DNA of 64,000 nucleotides, taken from Dysgonamonadaceae bacterium. GTDB lineage: Bacteria; Bacteroidota; Bacteroidia; Bacteroidales; Dysgonomonadaceae. Position 1 is the stretch's first letter, and each line of letters begins with the position of its first letter. The position numbers and the translations under genes are program-made. The stretch spans positions 62,001-126,000 of the forward strand of contig JAIRUA010000012.1 of NCBI GenBank assembly GCA_031254645.1, given 5' to 3'. Positions 31,751 through 42,400 of the stretch are shown piece by piece. The notes under the pieces were generated by a model. It did no database searches. It was not told the DNA's origin and saw only the letters and a list, made by a program, of their open reading frames with translations.

Positions 31751-33181
31751 CTAGTCTGTTGACAATGCCATATTTACTCCTTTTAAATAATCCCAATATC
31801 CGCGTGTAAAGTCGGGTATTTCAACGGGTGAACTATTGTTTTCGAGCGAAACAGCTGTTAATGGCACCATACTACTCCACGCTGCCAAGTCATATACATT
31901 CATATCGAGCGGCAAGCCGTGGCGTAAGCAATAAATCAAACGATAATCCATAATAAAATCCGCTCCGCCATGTGCGATAGCACTCAAACGACTGGCGGTT
32001 TCTTGCATTTCGTCAGTAAGAATAGGATGGCGGAATTTTGTCAGCAACTCATTTCTAACTTCATCCGACAACCAAGTTTTACCATTAGAATTGGCTAATT
32101 CGGGGTTACCGGTCAATTCATACAGCTTTGATCCTATCAAAGATATACCTTGACGTGGAAACCCTTGCAAATAACCATTTGTACCTTGCACGGCATACAT
32201 ACGCGAGTATGGACGCAAACTGGCAACATCGCGATGAAGATTTATCGCCCTGCCGTTCGCAGTTTGGATTAGAGTCATCGTATTTTGTCCGTTGGCAAAA
32301 TCTTCGTGAGTATGAGAAAGGTTTTCGCCACGTGTCTCATTCAACCAGTTAGGAATACTTACCGGACGAGTGTCCATCGAAACCAGGTGCGTCATTCTAT
32401 CGCCACGATTAATATTCAACGCCAAAGCTGCCGAGCCGATTCCGTGAATTGGATAGATATCTCCGCGCATTCTGCGGTTTTCTTTTATACGCCAGTCGCC
32501 TTCATAAGAGTCCCAATAAGGAACAAGTTGATGGATATATGCACCTTCGGCATAAAGAACTTCTCCAAAAACGCCTTGTTGAACCATATTCAAGGTAGTG
32601 AGTTCAAAATTACTATATACAATATTGGCGAGCAACATCACGTGCTTGCGGTGCTTCTCTGCTGCGTTAATGATGTTCCAGATTTCTTCCATAGTAGTAG
32701 CGCCGGGGTGTTCTGTGGCTACATGTTTACCGTTTTCTACAGCATACACAATCATTTCGCCGCGGCGGCGCCAGTCGGCAGCGATATAAATAAGGTCGAG
32801 GTCGTCCCGTCTTACTAATTCTTTCCAGCCGTCTTCGCCGTAATAAACTGCCGCTTCGGGTTGTCCGTTTTCAACGAGCCTTGCATTTACTCGCTCTACG
32901 CGCTCAAGATGTAAATCGCACAAAGCTACTACTTCTACTCTATCGATGTGCACAAAGCGTTGAACAGCGTGTGGTCCGCGCATTCCTAAACCGATAACAC
33001 CTACACGAACGGTTTCGATAGGGTCTGCCGTCAGTCCGACTACGTGTGTTTGCCCGGCGGGACGAGCGGGAGTTTCAGTGGGAATTATTCCACATACAGA
33101 ATTTGTTTGCTTTTCGACGCAGGCAACAAATGCTACGACAATGAAGCACACCAAAAATAATGATTTGATAAATTTTGTCAT
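31751..33181 (-). CDS. GH109-type NAD-dependent glycosidase (Gfo/Idh/MocA fold) lipoprotein
   Basis: A 476-residue protein. Its signal reads VCFIVVAFVACVEK (lipobox VAC, Cys near 21). The Rossmann part starts at about 60 with VRVGVIGLGMRGPHAVQRF, followed by VEVVALCDLHLERV and GKHVATEHPGATTMEE. The second half has FELTTLNMVQQGVFGEVLYAEGAYIHQL, RGDIYPIHGIGSAA and RPYSRMYAVQGTNG, which I recognise as glycoside hydrolase family 109 landmarks. Known GH109 enzymes are alpha-N-acetylgalactosaminidases acting by an NAD-dependent mechanism. A Cys after the signal suggests periplasmic or surface location. Next to an M60 peptidase, this points to mucin-type O-glycans. It is the last gene of the locus. 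Confidence 0.85.
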   Translation of the reverse strand: MTKFIKSLFLVCFIVVAFVACVEKQTNSVCGIIPTETPARPAGQTHVVGLTADPIETVRVGVIGLGMRGPHAVQRFVHIDRVEVVALCDLHLERVERVNARLVENGQPEAAVYYGEDGWKELVRRDDLDLIYIAADWRRRGEMIVYAVENGKHVATEHPGATTMEEIWNIINAAEKHRKHVMLLANIVYSNFELTTLNMVQQGVFGEVLYAEGAYIHQLVPYWDSYEGDWRIKENRRMRGDIYPIHGIGSAALALNINRGDRMTHLVSMDTRPVSIPNWLNETRGENLSHTHEDFANGQNTMTLIQTANGRAINLHRDVASLRPYSRMYAVQGTNGYLQGFPRQGISLIGSKLYELTGNPELANSNGKTWLSDEVRNELLTKFRHPILTDEMQETASRLSAIAHGGADFIMDYRLIYCLRHGLPLDMNVYDLAAWSSMVPLTAVSLENNSSPVEIPDFTRGYWDYLKGVNMALSTD

Positions 33182-33357
33182 AAGAATGAATTGTTTGATA
33201 TATTTTAGCTACTTAGTTTATAATTATCTGTATACAAAAACATTATTTTTGAAATAAAAACACATTCAAGTTTCTACTAAAGTATAATATGTTTGACTCC
33301 CTTTTTCTAAAAAGTAATTTTTGTCTTCATATACAATTATTTTCTGATATTTATAAT

Positions 33358-36135
33358 TTAGAAGGTCACCTCCATTTTGCGACCATCAAACGCCACGGCA
33401 TACACTTTTTTATTAGTGGTAGCAGGTGAATCCAAATTAAACGAATTTTTGTTGGAAACAAACACCAACGTATCGCCTTCATATACTTCATAAGCTACCA
33501 CATTTCTCCAATTGTTCATTGTGATGCTGTTTTCATTTCTTTGAGCTGTTCCGGATTGAATCGAAAAACGATTCTTAAAAATATCCCAATTTGAATCACT
33601 GATGTACTCCATTTTTTCGATTAAAAGTGGGTAGTTTTTCTCTTCGATATAAGCAATAGTCTCATCTATTTGTCTTTGCGTGATTAGGAAACGGGAACTT
33701 CCGTAGTCATCTATCATTTCATCGTAAGGTGATAAATAACCCCATTTTTGGAAGAAGTCAATTAAATTTGTTTGAGTAATATCGCTCATCATTCTCACAA
33801 ACTCCAATTGCTGTTCTCCGGCAGTGGACAGATCGGGCGATGTGCGTACTTTTTCATACAAATCCTTATAAGTACCCACTTGTCCGCGCACATTGGCAAA
33901 ATAGAGTTGAAGTTGCCACAGCGAAACCAATTTACAAAACACATCTTCTTCGGCAGGATGCGGAATTCTTTTTACAAATGCATTGTGAAAAGCCTTTTCA
34001 TACCGGTTGCTGTAACGACCCATATTTTCGGTCTCTATTCTCGACGGATTTCCCCATTCGGTTTGCACCCAAAGCGAATGTACATTGGTAGTTACTTCCG
34101 TCATTCCCGTCCATCTGAAGCCCGGTCGTGTTTGAAACGTATGTCCTACTTCGTGTGCCGGCCCCCATACTGCTGTTGTTTTCAGTGTGTTTACATTCAA
34201 AATATCTGCCAGCGTCGTAGCATTATAGGCTGTGCGATATGATGTAGCATACATAAACGAATGATACATTACGTGAAAATAATTTCGATTGATGGTGGGA
34301 CGATTGTATTTCATCAATCCCATAAATTCTTTTTGCAAACGTACCAAATCATCGTATGCGTCAATCAACGCAGGACCGTTATTGGCAGCGTGTGTGCGAA
34401 ATGCCGAAGTGGGGAATGTGAGATGAGCGTGTTCGCCTATCACATCGAAATTATCGTCAATCGCTGCATCTAAATATTTGCGCCAGTCGGAAGCCTGATG
34501 TTTTTGTGAATCAAAGTAACCGTTTACTCTACCGGAAGCAAAATGTACTTTCACGGGTAGAGCCGTTTGATAATCGGACGTATGATAAAACAGGTAAACC
34601 AACCCTCTGTTTCGCATTCTCAGTTTGTTTACTCCTCGCGAAAGCGGATAATATGATGAGCCGTCGTTATAACCATCGCCATTGGGTCTATTTAGGTTTT
34701 GCACTTTCAGACTCAATGTATGTCCGTGCGTATTGCCGACAAAGACTATCAAATCCTCACCTTCGGAAACACTAATTCCGGTCGGGTTATCAAGCAAACT
34801 GAGTGTACTTGTTTTATTCACTCTTGCCCAATCATCAGGATGTGGCCAAGCCTTGTATTCAGCAATACGAAATTCGCGCGGATATGTTTTATTGTAAATA
34901 TGAAGAGCCATATTCCGATACAGATTATTGGAAATTTTTGCAATGGTTTCAAGTGTAATCCCCGGTTTTAACTCTGTGCAGGTCTCATCGATAAACAGGG
35001 TGAGCGGGTCAAAGTTATCAGGATTGATACGATAAAATTCCATCTCGGCACAAGCGGCAAACCCTTGTCTGTCTCCAGTGCCCGATTTCACAACAAACTT
35101 TATCGCAGTGGGTTTTACAACCGATTCTTCAAATGTAACTTTTGTTGCTGATGAAGAGCCTTTAAAGTCAAAATCCATCACTTTTACGTATGTAGGATTA
35201 CTTTGCGTAGTTATCCATATTTCCGTTTCTTTAAAATGTCCGTTGGAGCCACTTGGACGTGGATAGTAAACTAGATAGTCTACACTTTCTTGATTCTCAA
35301 AGAAATATTCGAGCGTTATTGGCCAGTAATCATCAGCATTATTGTTATAAGCAGAGTGATAAATAGTATTCATATTGTCATCAAATGAAAGCTCAATAGG
35401 ACCTTCAGTGGCAAATCCTGCTTGAGAAGAAGCCTTACCGCGAGCAACAGGCACTTTGATGTCGTCTTTAATATCACCGCCACCAGAGCCAACAAAGTCA
35501 CCTTGCCCTTTTTGAGTAACCGTCACTTTTTGTTCGAGTGTACCTCCAATTTGCCTGATTGTAATTTCAGTTTCACGTTCAACAGTCGATGTATTGAATG
35601 TAGTAGAATAATGATACTCATCGGTTACCATTGCTGCTCGTGTAGCGCGTCCTTCTTTTGCACTAATCCATTCAACACTGGCAGGAAGAATGACTTCGTA
35701 CTCAATGTTTGATGTAATTACCAAAGTAAAATCGCCACCATCAGCCTGAACGGTATGATCAGTTTGATCTAACAAAATGGCAGGTGCCTGTCCCATTTGC
35801 TGAACGGTAATGGTTTCCGATAAATTATCTGCTACCACTTTAATTTCGCCTTTACGCGTATCAAAACTACTGTTAGCAGTAGAGGTAATGCGTAAAGAAT
35901 TGCCAAATTTTCGCGCTTCGAGCCACGACTGAGCATCACCTTGTACATTAACTGTCCACGATTCCACATTTGTTTTTATCGGAATTTCACGAGAAGATGC
36001 ATCGGCACTCAGATTTACCGATTTTACTTCTACGGTTAGAGTGGGCATTATTTGTTCCGGTTTATCGGAACAGGCAAATAAAGATAAACTGTAAGTAATA
36101 AGAATAGATAAAAGAAAAAATGATTTTAGTTTCAT
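33358..36135 (-). CDS. M60-family (mucin-type) metallopeptidase with BACON and F5/8C domains
   Basis: A 925-residue lipoprotein (lipobox SLFACSDK, Cys near 22). Two BACON-type Ig-like domains cover about 30-118 and 119-212. An F5/8 type C (discoidin) carbohydrate-binding domain covers about 225-372 (ARGKASSQAGF ... GFAACAEMEFYRI). The M60 peptidase region follows (about 380-800) with zinc motif HEVGH at 661-665 and a downstream Glu in MTEVTTN near 680. M60 enzymes cut O-glycosylated proteins such as mucins. BACON and F5/8C would hold it on the glycan. It belongs to the sus-like locus and is followed by GH109. Upstream lie two hairpins (36152-36195, 36211-36237). Confidence 0.9.
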   Translation of the reverse strand: MKLKSFFLLSILITYSLSLFACSDKPEQIMPTLTVEVKSVNLSADASSREIPIKTNVESWTVNVQGDAQSWLEARKFGNSLRITSTANSSFDTRKGEIKVVADNLSETITVQQMGQAPAILLDQTDHTVQADGGDFTLVITSNIEYEVILPASVEWISAKEGRATRAAMVTDEYHYSTTFNTSTVERETEITIRQIGGTLEQKVTVTQKGQGDFVGSGGGDIKDDIKVPVARGKASSQAGFATEGPIELSFDDNMNTIYHSAYNNNADDYWPITLEYFFENQESVDYLVYYPRPSGSNGHFKETEIWITTQSNPTYVKVMDFDFKGSSSATKVTFEESVVKPTAIKFVVKSGTGDRQGFAACAEMEFYRINPDNFDPLTLFIDETCTELKPGITLETIAKISNNLYRNMALHIYNKTYPREFRIAEYKAWPHPDDWARVNKTSTLSLLDNPTGISVSEGEDLIVFVGNTHGHTLSLKVQNLNRPNGDGYNDGSSYYPLSRGVNKLRMRNRGLVYLFYHTSDYQTALPVKVHFASGRVNGYFDSQKHQASDWRKYLDAAIDDNFDVIGEHAHLTFPTSAFRTHAANNGPALIDAYDDLVRLQKEFMGLMKYNRPTINRNYFHVMYHSFMYATSYRTAYNATTLADILNVNTLKTTAVWGPAHEVGHTFQTRPGFRWTGMTEVTTNVHSLWVQTEWGNPSRIETENMGRYSNRYEKAFHNAFVKRIPHPAEEDVFCKLVSLWQLQLYFANVRGQVGTYKDLYEKVRTSPDLSTAGEQQLEFVRMMSDITQTNLIDFFQKWGYLSPYDEMIDDYGSSRFLITQRQIDETIAYIEEKNYPLLIEKMEYISDSNWDIFKNRFSIQSGTAQRNENSITMNNWRNVVAYEVYEGDTLVFVSNKNSFNLDSPATTNKKVYAVAFDGRKMEVTF

Positions 36136-36151
36136 ACAATTGTTTTTTTTG

Positions 36152-36195
36152 TGATTTGGTTGAGAAGGATTGAAAAGTTTCTCTCAACCAAATCA
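36152..36195 (-). promoter_or_regulatory. leader hairpin before the M60 gene
   Basis: TGATTTGGTTGAGA (36152-36165) is the exact complement of TCTCAACCAAATCA (36182-36195), a 14-bp perfect stem. It ends 17 bases before the M60 start. In minus-strand RNA it is followed by an A-run, so it is not a terminator but could shape translation or protect the 5' end of a processed transcript. Confidence 0.55.
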
Positions 36196-36210
36196 TATTA
36201 TTATCAGCTC

Positions 36211-36237
36211 CCTGACAGGGTTTCAAGCCCTGTCAGG
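36211..36237. repeat. CCTGACAGGG palindrome
   Basis: CCTGACAGGG and CCCTGTCAGG pair over 10 bp around a 7-base loop. A T-run follows on the plus strand only, opposite to the genes on both sides. It looks like a dispersed palindromic element rather than the operon's own terminator. Confidence 0.6.
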
Positions 36238-36264
36238 TTTTTTTGTGTTTAGCAAGTCTGAAAA

Positions 36265-37584
36265 CTATTCGTCAGTCCCCCTTGCATGCACTTCTGATAT
36301 CATTGCATGCGTGCTGTCAACTACTATTTTCAGATAGCGTCCACGTGTACTGGCTACTTTGAAGAGCCAGAAAGGATTACCCGCATCTGATGCCGGCATA
36401 TCAAATATGCCGATTTGCGTAAAGTTTATTCCATCGGAACTAATGTGGAATGAGCCGATTCGTGTGCCTGCGTTGCCGTTACGACGACGAATTTCTATGT
36501 GCGTTACAAGCACTTCTTTCTGCATATCAATTGTAGCATGGTGTGGCGGCTCTGAAGGCGGCGACCAACTACTGTGCCAGAAACTGCCCGTTTCACTATT
36601 CAATATCATTGTAACTCCTCCTCCATCAGACAACTGATGAGAAGAATAATCATGAATAGTCCACCCTTCACGACTTAAGCGTGGTGCAGGTTTTGAAACC
36701 GCCAAGTAATGTATATTACGACCTGGCTCTCCTTCAAATTTTGACGTGTTACCAATAGTAATCGGAAGCAAAAATTCGTCGAAATCGGTTTTTACCGCAT
36801 CAATGGTTACTGTACTGAAAACGGAGTTTCTTCCATTGGCAATAACCGCCGGATTGGGAGAAATAGTGTAGGTTTCGGCTGGAAGCAACGAAAAATGTGT
36901 ACCGTTTGCTGCATTATATACCGCTACCAAAGACGGATCTACCTCTAAATCAACCGAAATATTCCAAATATTGGGAAAATCGATATCCAAAATAAGATTC
37001 TGACGATAATCGGCATTCAGAGCTGTCGGTTCAATCGTGATAGACGACTGCAAACCTCTGAAATAGATAAACGGATCTCTTATCAGGGGTTTAATGAACG
37101 AAAAGGTTTTCTCCTCATTCACTTCGATACTCGCTTGTACAAGTTCTACCGGAATTACATACTGTTCTGAATTTGTTTCATCAAAATCAGGAAGTGCCGC
37201 CACTGTGTTGTAGTCAATAGTGATGTTCACAAATTCTACTCTGCTCTCTCTTGAGAAATTCAACGATGTTACCGATACATGAAAACAATCATCAGGCAAA
37301 CGTCTGTAATTTGTGTTGTTGTTCAAATTATAGACATTCAACTCAGCTTCGCTTTTGATGTTTACGATAGCGGTTGCCGGAACTTGTACTTCATCGTGTC
37401 CGGTTTTAGTTACTCCCAAACGGAGCACAAAGGGTTCGCCCGTTCTAAAAATAACTTGTTCCACTTCACCACTTTGGGGAATGTACAATTTGGGCAGTGA
37501 GATATTATCCAAGCGTGTATCTTCGCAAGATATCACGAATAGCATCGCCACAACAAATAAGATTGATAAAATATTTTTCTGCAT
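36265..37584 (-). CDS. surface lipoprotein with DUF1735-type and F5/8C domains (SusE-position protein)
   Basis: A 439-residue lipoprotein (lipobox MLFVISCEDT). Two tandem beta-sandwich domains of the DUF1735 type fill about residues 20-290: VLRLGVTKTGHDEVQVPATAIV, YNLNNNTNYRRLPDDCF, and again FPNIWNISVDLEVDPSLVAVYNAANGTHFSLLP. The C-terminal about 140 residues are an F5/8C-like carbohydrate-binding domain (WTIHDYSSHQLSDGGG ... TRGRYLKIVVDST). Proteins of this type stand after SusD and bind glycan at the cell surface. ATG 37584 is preferred; an ATG eight codons earlier overlaps the susD-like gene. Confidence 0.85.
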   Translation of the reverse strand: MQKNILSILFVVAMLFVISCEDTRLDNISLPKLYIPQSGEVEQVIFRTGEPFVLRLGVTKTGHDEVQVPATAIVNIKSEAELNVYNLNNNTNYRRLPDDCFHVSVTSLNFSRESRVEFVNITIDYNTVAALPDFDETNSEQYVIPVELVQASIEVNEEKTFSFIKPLIRDPFIYFRGLQSSITIEPTALNADYRQNLILDIDFPNIWNISVDLEVDPSLVAVYNAANGTHFSLLPAETYTISPNPAVIANGRNSVFSTVTIDAVKTDFDEFLLPITIGNTSKFEGEPGRNIHYLAVSKPAPRLSREGWTIHDYSSHQLSDGGGVTMILNSETGSFWHSSWSPPSEPPHHATIDMQKEVLVTHIEIRRRNGNAGTRIGSFHISSDGINFTQIGIFDMPASDAGNPFWLFKVASTRGRYLKIVVDSTHAMISEVHARGTDE

Positions 37585-37597
37585 AATCGTTCTTTTT

Positions 37598-39436
37598 TTA
37601 CCATCCATAATTCTGAGTAATCAATTTATTTCTGTCCAATTCACTTTGAGCGAAAGGATAAAGATAGTGTCTTGGTTGAAATACGCGTGTTTCAAATACA
37701 CGACGCTGCCAGAAAGCGGCAGGCGTATTGTTTACACCCGATGCAGGTGCCATAACGTTCATTCCGTACATCGGTCCGGCATCTGTTTGCTCGGCAATCA
37801 TCCACGTACGTGTGTCGAAAAAGCGTTTTTGCTCGTTTACCAACTCCACTCTACGCTCGTTGCGAATGAGTTCACGCATCAAATCGCGGTTACCTACTGC
37901 TTCGGGATAAACAACCCCAATATTCGGAACACCTGCGCGCTCGCGAATCAAGTTCAGATACGTTACAATATCCGGGTTGCTCGGGTCGTATTCGTTCAAT
38001 GCCTCCACATAGTTCAAATAGATTTGTCCGAGACGATATAACGGGAATGTTTGGCGACCCCAGTTTCCGGTAGGCAATGAGGGGTCGGTGTATTTGCGAT
38101 ACATATAGCCTGACCACGGATAGTCGTGACTCGGACCGGGTCCCGAACTGCCATTGAAGGCAAAACTCACAATAAAGTTGCTACCATCTTGTGCCCAGCG
38201 ACTATCACTCCAAAATACGGTAGCGTAAAAGCGCGGCTCGCGATTGAGGAACATATTGAACGTAGATCGAGCGGCTCCTCCCTCAATCGGGTGCACCATA
38301 TTGGTAAAACCCTCTTCACTGTAACCTGATGCCGTGTCAATAATCGGGCTTCCATCGGGATTGTATCCGGTAATCGGATAGCGACCGTTTGCCATCGCAA
38401 AAGCATCAACTTGCTGTTGTGTAGGTCCGATACCACCGTAAGCTGTACCGCCAACACCACGCGGACGGGTGTGAACACGCATCCAAAAACTGTCTATAAA
38501 ACGCCCCCATATTATTTCATTGCTCCACATATCCAAAAATAGTTTTCTGTATGACTCCAACGGATTGAGCACACCTCCTGTATATACTCTATGCAGGTTG
38601 TACTGATTCATATCAATTACCGCTTTGGCAGCCGCAGCGGCATCTCGCCATCTGTCCATATTCACGGTGGCGATACCGGGGAAAAGATAGCTTCCATCGG
38701 GGTTTGTCATATTGGCATACAGTGTGTTTCCGTTGTAGAGCGGACGTGCGTAAAAGAGCAACAAATTGGCTGTCAGCGTTCGACAAACTCCTTTTGTGGG
38801 TTTTCCAAAATAGACAGACGGTTGCACATACGGCAATATCTCTTCCACTGCTTTCAGCTCCGATATAATCCATGCCACACACTCGTCCATAGAGTTACGC
38901 TGGCGTTGCAAATCGGCAATGGACAGATTGAAGTCAAGCAACTCGTCTTCCAAAAGCATTACGGGTCCAAATAATTGCACCAACTGATAATAGTAGTAAG
39001 CACGGGCAAAGCGCGCTTCAGCATACCACTGTACACGTTCGGTTTCCATTAAATCTCTCGCAGGTGCAGTTTGCACGTAGCGCATAAATATGGTAGCCTC
39101 TCTGATGCCTCTATAATATTGAGGCCATTTATTGTAAGGAGGGTTTGACGGATTCCATCTGCCTTCGTTCATCGCTCGATAGCCCAAGTTGTAGGCAATA
39201 GTCGCCTCGTCAGATGCACCTGTAAACGGGTGATTCTCTCCTTGATTATCGGGGTTGGTCATATACCCCCAAGCGTTGCTGAGTGCTTCCTGGATAGTGG
39301 CTCTTCTTTCCCAAATTTTTTCAAAGGTCATTGACATATCCTCTTCCCTGTCTAAGTAGCTGTCGCACGAAACAAAGAGGATGCTGAATAGAAAGCAGCA
39401 AAGCAATGTTTTAAATATGTTTGTTGATATTTTCAT
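37598..39436 (-). CDS. SusD/RagB family nutrient-binding outer-membrane lipoprotein
   Basis: A 612-residue lipoprotein (LFSILFVSCDSYLDREED; Cys near 24). It has the SusD layout: YYRGIREATIFMRYVQ and RFARAYYYYQLVQLFGPVMLLED are typical TPR-like helices. RLGQIYLNYVEALNEY and ELIRNERRVELVNEQKRFFDTRTWM are the conserved C-terminal SusD region. It forms a lid on the SusC channel and captures the substrate. Its gene starts 21 bases after susC, the usual arrangement. Confidence 0.95.
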   Translation of the reverse strand: MKISTNIFKTLLCCFLFSILFVSCDSYLDREEDMSMTFEKIWERRATIQEALSNAWGYMTNPDNQGENHPFTGASDEATIAYNLGYRAMNEGRWNPSNPPYNKWPQYYRGIREATIFMRYVQTAPARDLMETERVQWYAEARFARAYYYYQLVQLFGPVMLLEDELLDFNLSIADLQRQRNSMDECVAWIISELKAVEEILPYVQPSVYFGKPTKGVCRTLTANLLLFYARPLYNGNTLYANMTNPDGSYLFPGIATVNMDRWRDAAAAAKAVIDMNQYNLHRVYTGGVLNPLESYRKLFLDMWSNEIIWGRFIDSFWMRVHTRPRGVGGTAYGGIGPTQQQVDAFAMANGRYPITGYNPDGSPIIDTASGYSEEGFTNMVHPIEGGAARSTFNMFLNREPRFYATVFWSDSRWAQDGSNFIVSFAFNGSSGPGPSHDYPWSGYMYRKYTDPSLPTGNWGRQTFPLYRLGQIYLNYVEALNEYDPSNPDIVTYLNLIRERAGVPNIGVVYPEAVGNRDLMRELIRNERRVELVNEQKRFFDTRTWMIAEQTDAGPMYGMNVMAPASGVNNTPAAFWQRRVFETRVFQPRHYLYPFAQSELDRNKLITQNYGW

Positions 39437-39457
39437 CTTCTAAATTGATTATTAATT

Positions 39458-42400
39458 TTAAAAATTGACATTTAACCCAAATACAACAGAGCGGTTGGGT
39501 GGATAACGATTACCTATGTTGGTTCCTCTTTCGGGGTCCCACAGCCTGAAGCTCGAAAACGTCAGTAAGTTTGTTCCTGTCATAAACACTCTCAAACTGC
39601 TGATGTGTAGAGGCTCTACCAAGTTGCGCGGAAGAGTATATCCTATTTCGGCAGTTTTCAAGCGCAAGAAGCTTGCATCATGCATTCTAAACGTCGAATT
39701 ACGGTTATTGTTGGGGTTTGCTCCAGGCGATAGACGTGGGTACTTTGCATTGGGATTGGGGTTATCTAACGACCAACGGTTGTGGTACACATCTTCGTAA
39801 ATAGCAGAACGAACTAGATTTCCGGAACTAAACGGTGTGAGTGCACTACCTGTTGCCCAAATCGAAATCTGACCTACACCTTGGAAAAACGTAGAAACAT
39901 CAAAACCTTTGTACTGTCCTGATAAACCAAAACCGTAGGTAATACCCGGATGATTCAAATTATACCCTATCGCAATTTCATCTTGCTCGTCTATGACACC
40001 ATCGCCGTTTATATCCAAATATTTGATGTCACCCGGGCGTACCGGTCCGAATGTTTGACGCGGACTGTTGGCTATATCTTCTTCACTTTCAAACAGACCA
40101 AGTGCGACCAATCCCCACGGCTGTCCATGCGGTCTGCCGATGCGATTACGATATGGATAATTCCAATCTGGTTGGTCATTATCTAATATTTCGGTGTGCG
40201 TATAGGTAAAGGTTCCCATTGCCGAAAGGTTCACACTGCCTACGCGCTGGTTGTACTGCATAGAGCCGTCAAATCCTTGGCTCGTCATTCTTCCCACGTT
40301 TACATATGGCACGGTAGTGATACCTACAAGTCCGGCAAGCCCTTGACGTTCCAAGAAAATTCCTTCGCGGCGGTCGCGGAAGTAGTCTCCCTCAATGCGC
40401 AAAGCGTTGAACAGTGATACTTCTGCACCCACATTGAATTTATACGCATTTTCCCAGCTTACATACGGGTTTTCGGGGTCGCCCATACGGATACGACCGG
40501 GACGAGTCTCTCCCTGCTGTCCAAAAATATAGTTGTTGCCTTCGCTTATAATAGTGGCTTCGTAGATAAAGCGTCTCATTTCGGTTGTACCAATTTGGTC
40601 GTTACCCACTAAACCGTACGATGCTTTCAGTTTGAATACATCTACCACATCACGTATGGGATCCCAATAGTCTTCGTTGGAAACCATATAACCAACAGCT
40701 CCGGCAGGGAAAAATCCAAAACGATGTCCGCGCATAAAGTTTTCGCTACCATTGTAGCCCGCGTTAAACTCTGCAAAGTATTTGTCATCTAAACCATACG
40801 TAACACGTCCGGCAATACCTTGGTTGCGAAACGGCAAACTTCTCAAAGCATTATCCTCATTCAGCAGGTTTCTTTGTTTTTGGTTGTAGAGGAAGAGTGC
40901 GCCTACACGGTGTCGCTGTGCAAAAAGCTTGTCGTAGCTAACCGATGCTTCCAAGTAAGTGTCGCGGCGTCCGTTCAAACTGCGCTCGTAGCCCAAGTTT
41001 TCTTGTCCTCTATGGCTTTCTACAAATTCAAGTTCACCGTCTTCGTTGCGTCCTGTCGCCAACCACTGCTGTACCGTCATACTGCGGGTGATGGTTCCGT
41101 TGTTGCGTGCGTCCCACGAAAATCTGATATTTGCACGCAACCCAGGCGTTACCAAATCACTCAAATCTTGCGAAAGACCCACTAACGACTGAGCCTGATT
41201 CCAATAATCGTTGGCATAACCCGACTGCATCAAAGCGTTGTAGGGGTTGTCACCCGAAGATGGTCCGGCAAACAGCCCGTTGGAGTAACGCATCGGGAAA
41301 GCATTGGGCGAAGTGTTAAAGGTGTAGTCCCAAATGTTGTCGATACCGCTACCGGGGCGGCGACGCGTTTCATAAATATTTGCCAAGTTTACGTTTACCA
41401 TAGTGCTTGGCGTAACATTTACCTCGAAGTTAGCACGGAAATTGATTCTTCGATAACGCAACGACGAGTTATAGACGTTCTCTTGTTCTGTTTTAAAAAT
41501 AGACCCTTCATCGTACAGCGAGCCGGCAATGTAGTAACGAGCAATGCTAGCACCACCCGAAATATTGACATTGAGGCGTGTATTATTGGCAAAGTCTTTA
41601 TAAAGTTCGTCTATCCAGTTTACATTGGGGAAGAGGTCGGGGTCGCTACCGGTGCGGTATGCTTCTAATGCTTCCGGTGAGTAAAAGTTACTCTCGGAGG
41701 CTTCGTTCCACATCTTAGCCCATTGCACTGAGTTTGCCATTTTGGGCATTTGTGTCGGTCCGGCTATTCCTCTTTCGGCACGCACGGTTATACGCGGGCG
41801 ACCTTCTTGCCCCATACGAGTGGTAACCAACACCACGCCATTGGCACCACGCACACCATAAACGGCTGTTGCAGTAGCATCTTTGAGGATAGAAAAGGTA
41901 GCAATATCTTCCGGATCCACCGAATCTAAGTCGCGCTCAACACCGTCTATCAATACCAATGGGCGAGAGTTAGCACCAAAGGTAGCAATACCACGAATAA
42001 AAAAATCCGTGCCTTCGCCCGGCTGCCCTGAACGAGTAAGTGCTACCACGCCTGACAAGCGTCCGGCAAGTACGTTACTGATTTTGCTTGACGGCGTTCT
42101 CAATTCTCCAACGTTAATGGTGCTAATGGCACCGATAACGCTCTCTCTTCGTTGCACACCGTGTGCTACTACTACAAACTCTTGCAACGCCTCTGAGGCA
42201 GGGTGGAGCAGGATAGTACCCAAGTTGGTACGGTTGCCTACTTCCACCTCCAAGTCATCGTACCCCACATAGGTAATGACCAATACGGTAGAGTTGTTTG
42301 AAACCAAAACAGAGAAGTTTCCGTCAAGGTCGGTAACTGTTCCGCGTGCAGTCTCTTTTACCCATACAGTTGCACCGATGAGGGTTTCGTTTGTTAGCGC

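Noticed and set aside
36211-36244. CCTGACAGGG hairpin with T-run as terminator of the utilisation locus
   Set aside because: The T-run is on the plus strand, while all neighbouring genes are on the minus strand.
37355-38041. 228-codon plus-strand frame opposite the SusD-type gene
   Set aside because: It spans two real minus-strand genes and has no domain-like pattern.
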